Part shown: positions 32,468 through 38,016 of the stretch, piece after piece | Layout of the letters: every line of letters starts with the position of its first letter | Position numbering within the stretch: the stretch's first letter is position 1 | From: Hyphomicrobiales bacterium | GTDB taxonomy: Bacteria; Pseudomonadota; Alphaproteobacteria; Rhizobiales; Rhizobiaceae | NCBI GenBank assembly: GCA_900470965.1 | Contig: UCCS01000054.1 | Span: 25,721 to 63,736 of the forward strand | Length of the DNA stretch: 38,016 nt | Reading direction: 5' to 3' | Position numbers and translations under genes: made by a program | Notes under the pieces: generated by a model | What the model saw: the letters and a program-made list of their open reading frames with translations, nothing else | The model's database searches: none | What the model was told of the DNA's origin: nothing

Positions 32468-32961
32468 CGCGCGTTTACCTCGCGGGCCGCATGCATATGC
32501 TGGGCCGCCGTCATGACGGCGTCGATGACGTTCGAGTATCCCGTGCATCGGCAGATATTGCCGGCAAGCCCGCGACGGACGTCTTCGCGGGTCGGGCGCG
32601 GATTGCTCTCCAAGAGCGCCATGGCCGACATCAGCATCCCCGGCGTGCAATGGCCGCATTGCGAGGGGCAATGCTCGATGAACGCCCGCGGGAGCGGGTG
32701 CAGGTCGCCATCATCGCAGCGAAATCCTTCAACCGTGCGGATAGAGGCGCGATCGGCGCTAACCGCCAGCATAAGGCAAGAGAAGACCGGCCAATCATTG
32801 ACGAGGACGGTGCATGCTCCGCTGCATCCGGCGAGGCCACACCGCTGCGTCCCCGTTAATCCGAACGTCTCGCGAATGGCATCGACCAACAGCAGGCGTG
32901 TATCGATGACAACATCCCGCTCGCGGCCGTTAATTTTGAATCTGACATGTCTGGCTACCAT
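32464..32961 (-). CDS. 2Fe-2S subunit of a molybdenum-hydroxylase-like complex
   Basis: A 165-residue two-cluster ferredoxin subunit of the CoxS/XdhA type, which passes electrons from the Mo site to FAD. The all-helical cluster is normal (C102-x2-C105 in QCGHCTPGM; C137-x-C139 in NICRCTGY). The plant-type cluster is odd: TGTQRCGLAGCSGACTV gives C41-x4-C46-x3-C50 instead of C-x4-C-x2-C, with C62 as fourth ligand. GAGGAG precedes the ATG at 32961 by seven bases. It sits between the FAD and Mo-type genes and overlaps the latter. Confidence 0.88.
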   Translation of the reverse strand: MVARHVRFKINGRERDVVIDTRLLLVDAIRETFGLTGTQRCGLAGCSGACTVLVNDWPVFSCLMLAVSADRASIRTVEGFRCDDGDLHPLPRAFIEHCPSQCGHCTPGMLMSAMALLESNPRPTREDVRRGLAGNICRCTGYSNVIDAVMTAAQHMHAAREVNAR

Positions 32962-32972
32962 AGCGCCGCTCC

Positions 32973-33893
32973 TCAATAGGCCAGATGCGCATCTTCGGCG
33001 GGATCATGCCGCGAGCGCGCGCGGCTTGCCGCCTGCTCCAGCACATCCCGCGCCAGAACGCGGATCCACGCGACCATGACATCATCGAGACCGGCGATAT
33101 CATCGCAGCGAGCGAGACTTTCGACTACCCGATCAGCGGCAGCGGCATAATTGTCCGTCTCGGCGGAGACGCCGCAGAGAGAGGCTTCCGCTTCATACAT
33201 GCGACGCGGCATTGAGCCGAGACCGCCAATGACGAGCACCGCTTCCGTGACGGTCTCCTTTGCCGTATCGAGCGCGACATAGGCACTGGCGCTGACCTTG
33301 CCGATGTCTCCCTCGCCGCGAACAGCGCGCGAGATTTTCCGGAAGGCGCTTCCTGCATCGGCGGCAGGCGGCGGCGCGAAGATCGAGGACACCATTTCAC
33401 CCGGACGCAACACCGTCTCACCCGGCGCCATATAGAACGCATCAATGGAGATGTCCTTGACGGCGCTGCCATTGTCGATGCGGATTATCGCGCGGTGCGC
33501 GGCAAGAGCGGTCGGCAAATCGTGATAGATGGAGGCAGCGCAGACATTGCCGACCACCGTGCCCATATTGACGATATGCGGTGGCTGGATCTGCTCGATC
33601 GCCTCGTGCAGGGCTGCCCAGCGCTTGCTGACCCAGATATCCGCCGCCAGACGCCGAAGCAGGACCTGCGCGCCGAATTCAAGGCCGGTCCGGGGATGGG
33701 CGCGGAATTCGTCGAGACCGGGGAGGTGCATGATGCTGATCAGACGGGCGCAGGCGAGATCGCCACGACGCATCGCATGTGCCAGCTCGCAGCCACCAGC
33801 GAATAGACGCGAGCCCGGCAGCGCTGCAAGCGCAAGCACGTCCGCAACCCCTGTCGGCTCTGCGAACTCGAATGGCTGCGTGCTGCGCCGCAT
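32973..33893 (-). CDS. FAD-binding subunit of a molybdenum-hydroxylase-like complex
   Basis: A 306-residue CoxM/XdhB-type FAD subunit, first gene of the unit. FAD-loop remnants are LFAGGCELAHAM (normally AGGTxL) and IVNMGTVVGNVCAASIYHDL (normally RNxGTIGGNxAxADPAxDLP). Later parts match the family (FYMAPGETVLRPGEMVSSIF; FRKISRAVRGEGDIGKVSAS). AGGGA lies seven bases before the ATG. Divergence in the same direction as its partner subunits suggests the three evolved together. It is divergent from the FAH gene, with a dyad operator in the 243-base gap. Confidence 0.85.
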   Translation of the reverse strand: MRRSTQPFEFAEPTGVADVLALAALPGSRLFAGGCELAHAMRRGDLACARLISIMHLPGLDEFRAHPRTGLEFGAQVLLRRLAADIWVSKRWAALHEAIEQIQPPHIVNMGTVVGNVCAASIYHDLPTALAAHRAIIRIDNGSAVKDISIDAFYMAPGETVLRPGEMVSSIFAPPPAADAGSAFRKISRAVRGEGDIGKVSASAYVALDTAKETVTEAVLVIGGLGSMPRRMYEAEASLCGVSAETDNYAAAADRVVESLARCDDIAGLDDVMVAWIRVLARDVLEQAASRARSRHDPAEDAHLAY

Positions 33894-33982
33894 GTCACGT
33901 TCCCTGTTTCCGTTTCCGACTTGCTACTGAATTATAGACATGATGCGCCTCTGGCGCACGCCGTATTCACTGCAGCAATACA

Positions 33983-34001
33983 GATATCCGTGTGAAATAT
34001 C
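33983..34001. promoter_or_regulatory. GATAT-N9-ATATC dyad in the FAD-subunit/FAH divergent promoter
   Basis: GATAT (33983-33987) and ATATC (33997-34001), nine bases apart, lie in the only sizeable gap between the two divergent catabolic units. The same half sites and spacing occur at 37041-37059 before the GMC and binding-protein genes, including an identical AAATATCA octamer. Candidate operator for the GntR regulator or another island regulator. Confidence 0.5.
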
Positions 34002-34136
34002 AAGCGTTGACTTATGAATTAATTCTGTGGTCAGGTCGCTGTCATATCCGGCGTGAAAGCTGCGGTCCCGCGCATAGAGACTGTTGCACAAGCCTGAGAA
34101 GAAACACGAAATGAACTCCAACGGAGATTGACAACA

Positions 34137-34988
34137 ATGAAACTACTGCGTTTTGGAGAGGCGGGCAGCGAGCGCCCGGGCCTTCTCGATAAGAGCGGCA
34201 CCATCCGCGATCTCACCGAGATCGTCGACGATATCGCAGGTGCTACGCTTGGCGATGCGGGGCTGGCGAAACTTGCCGCACTCGACCCGTCATCACTACC
34301 CGCCGTCAAGGGCGCGCCGCGTATCGGCGCATGCGTCGGGCGCATCGGCAAATTCATCTGCATCGGCCTCAACTACGCCGATCATGCCGCGGAGACGGGC
34401 AAGAGCGTGCCCCCGGAGCCGGTCATTTTCATGAAGGCGACATCAGCGGTCTGCGGGCCCAACGATCCGATGGAAATCCCACGCGGTTCCGACAAGTCGG
34501 ATTGGGAAGTGGAACTTGGCATCGTCATCGGCACGCGCGCCAAATACGTCACGGAAGCGGATGCGCTGTCGCATGTCGCCGGCTATTGCACCATCAACGA
34601 CGGTTCGGAACGCGCCTTCCAGTCGGAAATGCAGGGTCAGTGGACCAAGGGCAAGAGCCACGACACCTTCGGCCCCATCGGCCCATGGCTGGTCACCAGC
34701 GACGAGGTGGCCGATCCGCAGAACCTGAAGCTCTGGTGCGAGGTCGATGGCCATCGCTATCAGGACGGCTCGACCAAAACCATGGTGTATGGCGCTGCCT
34801 ATCTCGTCTCCTATCTCAGCCGCTTCATGACGCTGGAGCCCGGCGATATCATCGCGACCGGTACCCCGCCCGGCGTCGGTCTCGGCATCAAGCCCAACCC
34901 GGTTTTCCTGAGGCCTGGACAGCGGGTACGGCTTGAAGTCGAAGGGCTGGGCGTTCAGGATCACCTGACAATCGAAGCACGCGCTTAA
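34137..34988 (+). CDS. Fumarylacetoacetate hydrolase family protein
   Basis: A 283-residue FAH-family enzyme. The conserved core is complete: FICIGLNYADHAAETGKSVP, EPVIFMKATSAVCGPNDP, the metal-binding DWEVELGIVIG, YCTINDGSERAFQ, TFGPIGPWLVTSDEV, the LEPGDIIATGTPPGVGLG loop. Members hydrolyse or isomerise ring-cleavage products (for example 2-hydroxyhepta-2,4-diene-1,7-dioate isomerase, acylpyruvate hydrolase). I use the ATG at 34137 with GGAG ten bases upstream. It is followed by a DUF1330 gene after 17 bases. It likely acts after the extradiol dioxygenase. Confidence 0.9.
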   Translation: MKLLRFGEAGSERPGLLDKSGTIRDLTEIVDDIAGATLGDAGLAKLAALDPSSLPAVKGAPRIGACVGRIGKFICIGLNYADHAAETGKSVPPEPVIFMKATSAVCGPNDPMEIPRGSDKSDWEVELGIVIGTRAKYVTEADALSHVAGYCTINDGSERAFQSEMQGQWTKGKSHDTFGPIGPWLVTSDEVADPQNLKLWCEVDGHRYQDGSTKTMVYGAAYLVSYLSRFMTLEPGDIIATGTPPGVGLGIKPNPVFLRPGQRVRLEVEGLGVQDHLTIEARA

Positions 34989-35005
34989 AGAAGGCAGATA
35001 CGATC

Positions 35006-35293
35006 ATGGCAGCTTATTTCATTGCCCACGGCACCCTGAAAAATCCCGACAAGATGCTGGAATATGTGGACCGCTCCGGTCCGATCGTCGCCCATTACGG
35101 CGGCGAGTTCATCTCCGTCGGCGAGGTCAAGGCGGTACTGACGGGCAAGCACAGGCACAAGCGCACGGCAATTTTCAAGTTCCCGGACGTCGCCTCTGCC
35201 GAAGCCTGGTACAACAGCGACGCCTACAAGGAGATCTGGCCGCTGCGCAACGAAGCCGGCGATTTCGATTTCATCGTGATGGAAGAATACTGA
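35006..35293 (+). CDS. DUF1330 family protein
   Basis: A 95-residue dimeric alpha-beta barrel-type protein of the DUF1330 family: AYFIAHGTLKNPDKMLEYVD, VAHYGGEFISVGEVKAVLTG, AIFKFPDVASAEAWYNSDAY and KEIWPLRNEAGDFDFIVMEE. The family is related in fold to EthD/YCII proteins, which assist in catabolic gene clusters, but its chemistry is not established. It follows the FAH-family gene by 17 bases and ends in a stem-loop, so the two form a short plus-strand operon. Confidence 0.88.
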   Translation: MAAYFIAHGTLKNPDKMLEYVDRSGPIVAHYGGEFISVGEVKAVLTGKHRHKRTAIFKFPDVASAEAWYNSDAYKEIWPLRNEAGDFDFIVMEEY

Positions 35294-35306
35294 TCTCTCG
35301 CGATCG

Positions 35307-35335
35307 GAAGGTGGCCCGCAAGACCGGCCATCTTC
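35307..35335 (+). terminator. Stem-loop after DUF1330
   Basis: GAAGGTGGCC (35307-35316) pairs with GGCCATCTTC (35326-35335), with one G-T wobble and a nine-base loop (CGCAAGACC), 13 bases after the DUF1330 stop. It is nearly the same hairpin as the one at 35544-35572 on the other strand. The 208 bases between the two hairpins show no gene. Confidence 0.65.
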
Positions 35336-35543
35336 TGGTTGCTGAGACGTGTCCTCAAGACTAATTTGAGGAGAAATGCGTCTCCCATTGCTCCTTTCCC
35401 GCCTTGAGCCGGGGTCCGGTGCGATCGAGCTTGATCGCAAGAGACTCATCCGCGTCGCAGACGCGACGCTGCTGGATGCAGAGCAAGCCCGGCATGACGG
35501 ATAACGTGGAGAGCATCCTTATAAACGGGCTTTGTCAGCTATA

Positions 35544-35572
35544 GGAGATGGCCAATCTAGCGGGCCATCTCC
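35544..35572 (-). terminator. Stem-loop after the GMC oxidoreductase gene
   Basis: GGAGATGGCC (35544-35553) and GGCCATCTCC (35563-35572) are perfect complements with a nine-base loop, five bases past the GMC stop at 35578. Read on the minus strand the loop is CGCTAGATT, close to the partner hairpin's CGCAAGACC. Confidence 0.7.
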
Positions 35573-35577
35573 AAGGT

Positions 35578-36999
35578 TCAGACCCGGCCGAGTATCCGGT
35601 CTGCGGTGCGCAGGGCCTGCGATACCATCATGAAAGTCGGATTTCCGGCGTTGGACGTTTCGATCACGGAATTGTCCGCGACAAATAGGTTGTCGTATCC
35701 CCACACCTTGCCGTACCGATCCACGACCGAGGTTCCGTCATTTTCTGGTCCCATTCGGCAGGAGCCCATGAAATGGGTCGATCCGCCGGCGGCATAGAGG
35801 CTCGGCGTCCAGCCCGGCTCCATTTCGCCGACATCCGAAGCGATGACGAAATGCTCGGCCAATGCTTGTCCGATACGGACCCGGTCGGCTCGGGTGAAGG
35901 CATATCGCGCCGTGACATGCGGCAGGCCGAAAGGATCCTTGCGCACCGGGTCGAACACGAAGCGGTTTTCCGGCACCACGTCGATGGCGACGAAGGTGAA
36001 GATATCCGAGGTGTCGACCTCACGAATGCCGGGCGCCAGCCGCCCGCCATCCGAACTCAGGGTGAAACGGCAAAGCTGGTTCTGCCATGGCTTGCCCTCG
36101 CAGAACGGGACCCAGATCGAGTAGACCGGCTCGTCGTCACGAATGAGGTGCCGAATCTCCTCCTTCAAAGTGACGCGCGACCCGATACAGGCATGTTCGT
36201 GAATGTAGCGTCCGAGCGCCGGACCCGCCTCGATGGCGGATGCCGCCAGAATCTTCGGCGATCCCACCGTGCCGCCGGCAATCACCACCATATCGGCATG
36301 GACCTCGATGATTTCGGACCGGTTCGTGCGATCCACCGCGCGAAGGCCCGTCGCGCGGTGACCGTCCGACAGAACCTCCTGGACGATGCAATCCGGCATG
36401 ACAGTGATAGTGTCGGGCACGGGCGCATCTCGAAAGAACAGATCGTCGGACGCGCAGATCTTGAGCCGGCCGTCCACACGCCGCGCGGCCACGGGCATCG
36501 GCTTGACGTCACGGCCCTGCGGCCGCGCGCCGATCGTGCGCTTGACGCGGTCGAGCAGCGTTTCGAACATCGCGCCCTGACCGCCGCCATTGAGGTCGAT
36601 ATGCATGAGGCTGGACGCGCGGGCAAAGTAGGGTTCCCAGTCCGCCGCATCCATCCATGCAGGCAGTTCGCCGCGATCTGGTCTCGGGCAATTGCCCATC
36701 CATAAGGCGAACATTCCGCCCGTCGCGTGGCTCACGCGCAGATCCCGGATCTGGCTGACGGGCTCCGCCTCGCCGCTCGGATAGGTCAGCATTTCTCCAT
36801 AGATAACATCTCCGACGACGGACAGATCGGCCTCGGAGCTATAGACATTGCGCACATGGGTTCCAAGCGGCGAAAAGCGCTGCGGACCGGCCTCCAGCAC
36901 GACCACATTGAGGCCGGCCGCCGCCAGTTCGCCGCCCACCGCGGACGCGCCGGCGCCTGAGCCGGCGATCACGACATCGGCATAAATTGTTTTGGTCAC
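35578..36999 (-). CDS. GMC family FAD-dependent oxidoreductase
   Basis: A 473-residue GMC oxidoreductase without signal peptide. The FAD-binding start is ADVVIAGSGAGASAVGGELA (Gly loop at 13-18), then VVVLEAGP; later IAGGTVGSPKILAASAI, and the C-terminal signature THFMGSCRMGPENDGTSVVD with DNSVIETSNAGNPTFMMVSQ, where the conserved His/Asn pair of the active site should lie. Relatives oxidise alcohols, sugars or cyclitols. It is convergent with the DUF1330 gene and divergent from the TorT-like binding-protein gene through a symmetrical promoter region. The substrate may be the compound imported by that binding protein. Confidence 0.88.
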   Translation of the reverse strand: MTKTIYADVVIAGSGAGASAVGGELAAAGLNVVVLEAGPQRFSPLGTHVRNVYSSEADLSVVGDVIYGEMLTYPSGEAEPVSQIRDLRVSHATGGMFALWMGNCPRPDRGELPAWMDAADWEPYFARASSLMHIDLNGGGQGAMFETLLDRVKRTIGARPQGRDVKPMPVAARRVDGRLKICASDDLFFRDAPVPDTITVMPDCIVQEVLSDGHRATGLRAVDRTNRSEIIEVHADMVVIAGGTVGSPKILAASAIEAGPALGRYIHEHACIGSRVTLKEEIRHLIRDDEPVYSIWVPFCEGKPWQNQLCRFTLSSDGGRLAPGIREVDTSDIFTFVAIDVVPENRFVFDPVRKDPFGLPHVTARYAFTRADRVRIGQALAEHFVIASDVGEMEPGWTPSLYAAGGSTHFMGSCRMGPENDGTSVVDRYGKVWGYDNLFVADNSVIETSNAGNPTFMMVSQALRTADRILGRV

Positions 37000-37018
37000 T
37001 TGCTGTTCTCCACTGATT

Positions 37019-37071
37019 ATTGACAGGCTGATGTTGCTCTGATATTTCAGTCAAATATCATGATTGTCAAT
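37019..37071. promoter_or_regulatory. Face-to-face promoters around a palindromic operator
   Basis: TTGACA on the plus strand (37020-37025) has TATTTC 17 bases downstream (37043-37048). TTGACA on the minus strand (37065-37070) has AAATAT 17 bases downstream (37042-37047). Between them is a perfect dyad, TGATATTT-CAGTC-AAATATCA (37040-37060). The -35 boxes themselves form an outer inverted repeat (ATTGACA/TGTCAAT). One bound regulator would block both the GMC and the binding-protein promoter. Confidence 0.6.
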
Positions 37072-37102
37072 GTGGGACCTCATGATCCAGAGGGAGAAAA
37101 AA

Positions 37103-38016
37103 ATGAAAACCTGCTTGAACGCACTCGCCGCCACCCTTGTTTGTGCCACGGCAATCTTCTCATCATTCACGTCAGCAAATGCCGCCGACAGCTGGACTTT
37201 CCCGGTTCTGGCGATGGGCAAGCTGCGAGACAGCGCAAAGCTACCCTTCGCGGCCAAGAAGGTCGATTACAAGTCGCTTGATTCGAGCGAAGTGACAAAG
37301 AAATGGAACCTTTGCTTCCTCGCGCCGCACACCACGAATGAAATTCTGCGCTCTTATCTCTACGGCACTGTCGAAGAGACCAAGCGCCTCGGAGCCAAGC
37401 TGACCGTTTTCGATGCCGGCGGCTATGGAAACCTCGACAAGCAGCTGGCCCAGTTCGACGATTGCGTGACGCTCGGCGCCAACGCCATTATGATCATGGC
37501 GGTTTCGCCGACCGCCTTCAATCAGAAGATTGCCGAAGCCCGCGCCAAAGGCATCAAGGTGGTGGATGTCAATGTCGGCATCGACGGCCCGGTCGATGGC
37601 CGAGCCGTGGTGACCTATATCGAAGTGGGCAAGATTATCGGCGAGGCTCTGGCCGCCAAGCATCCGGCGGGCTCCGGCAAGCAGACCTCTCTCGTTCTAC
37701 CGGGCCCGGCCGGCGTGTCCTGGTCGGAAGATACGGCCAAGGGTTATCTTGAAGCCATCAAGGGCTCCGACGTGGCGTCCGAGAAGACAATGTATGGCGG
37801 ATCGAGCCGTCTGGAGCAGCAGCCGCTGGTCGAGGACGGCCTGGTGACCTATCCCAACGTCAACTACATCGTCGGCATCGGCACAGCGATCGAAGCGGTT
37901 CTCAATTCCCTGCGGGAGCAGGGTCGCGTCGGTGAAATCGGCCTTTACGGCAGTTTCATCACCCCTGATCTGATCAAGCCCATTGAAAACGGCGAGGTTG
38001 CCGGTGTTGTCGTTGA
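37103..38016 (+). CDS. TorT/RbsB-like periplasmic binding protein, 3' end outside window
   Basis: At least 304 residues, open at the right edge. AGGGAG seven bases before the ATG supports the start. A Sec signal peptide (CLNALAATLVCATAIFSSFT, then SANAAD) is followed by a type 1 periplasmic-binding fold: KKWNLCFLAPHTTNEILRSY, KQLAQFDDCVTLGANAIMIM, GIKVVDVNVGIDGP, LVLPGPAGVSWSEDTAKGYL and YIVGIGTAIEAVLNSL. The pattern resembles TorT and ribose-type binding proteins. Permease and ATPase genes probably follow outside the window. It likely imports the island's growth substrate; the identity is not visible. Confidence 0.85.
   Translation, partial: MKTCLNALAATLVCATAIFSSFTSANAADSWTFPVLAMGKLRDSAKLPFAAKKVDYKSLDSSEVTKKWNLCFLAPHTTNEILRSYLYGTVEETKRLGAKLTVFDAGGYGNLDKQLAQFDDCVTLGANAIMIMAVSPTAFNQKIAEARAKGIKVVDVNVGIDGPVDGRAVVTYIEVGKIIGEALAAKHPAGSGKQTSLVLPGPAGVSWSEDTAKGYLEAIKGSDVASEKTMYGGSSRLEQQPLVEDGLVTYPNVNYIVGIGTAIEAVLNSLREQGRVGEIGLYGSFITPDLIKPIENGEVAGVVV

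Noticed and set aside
33924..34121. A 65-codon minus-strand open frame in the divergent FAD-subunit/FAH gap
   Set aside because: It has no ribosome site, covers the putative operator and promoter, and has an unconvincing Cys/Ser-rich translation.
35773..36705. A 310-codon plus-strand open frame
   Set aside because: It is antisense to the GMC oxidoreductase gene, which has complete family signatures.
1..38016. CRISPR arrays, tRNA/rRNA genes, phage structural genes or a defence island
   Set aside because: No regularly spaced repeats, tRNA-like cloverleaf sequence or phage or defence protein signatures were seen. The HipA and VapBC pieces alone do not make a defence island.

Overview
The window looks like an accessory replicon or genomic island of a Rhizobiaceae-type alphaproteobacterium (Rhizobium/Agrobacterium/Ensifer group). 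The basis is GC-rich coding sequence with alphaproteobacterial protein families, including an Atu4866-like protein, a rhizobial-type phospholipid methyltransferase and many solute-binding proteins. The organism call is inference from family resemblance. I found no rRNA, tRNA or CRISPR array.

Layout. (1) 1-1916, minus strand: a LacI regulator with its own promoter/operator, followed by a sugar-type ABC solute-binding protein cut off by the left edge. (2) 2106-2811: a vapBC toxin-antitoxin pair with a well-formed promoter. (3) 3128-24590: a mosaic of small regulator-plus-enzyme modules, nearly all divergently arranged: AraC with MFS and a Tat-signal SDR; SDR-DedA-methyltransferase; TetR with SDR; LysR with a three-gene operon of Tat-signal enzymes (MBL hydrolase, aldo/keto reductase, intradiol dioxygenase); HxlR with NmrA; LysR with a nonsense-mutated SDR and a lipocalin-like protein; LysR with an NTF2-like and an Atu4866-like protein; TetR with GST-tautomerase-succinate-semialdehyde dehydrogenase. 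Several intergenic regions carry clear inverted-repeat operators. (4) 24735-26620: a graveyard of truncated genes (GNAT, AraC, HipA, IS110 transposase, Tn3 transposase). (5) 26777-38016: a GntR-controlled catabolic island with a minus-strand unit (FAD, 2Fe-2S and Mo-type subunits of a very divergent molybdenum-hydroxylase-like complex, then an extradiol VOC dioxygenase, a cupin, a RidA-like protein and a nonsense-mutated solute-binding protein), a plus-strand pair (FAH-family hydrolase, DUF1330), a GMC oxidoreductase, and a TorT/RbsB-like binding protein running off the right edge.

How the parts may work together. Region 3 reads as a collection of stress or xenobiotic-response units in which exported (Tat) redox enzymes recur. 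Region 5 has the parts of an aromatic or N-heterocycle meta-cleavage route: hydroxylation, extradiol ring opening, deaminase-like and FAH-type processing. The substrate cannot be read from the sequence. Two divergent promoters in region 5 share a GATAT-N9-ATATC dyad, suggesting one regulator. Several genes are decaying (two single in-frame stops and one aldo/keto reductase reduced to its first ~20 codons), so this DNA is being actively remodelled.
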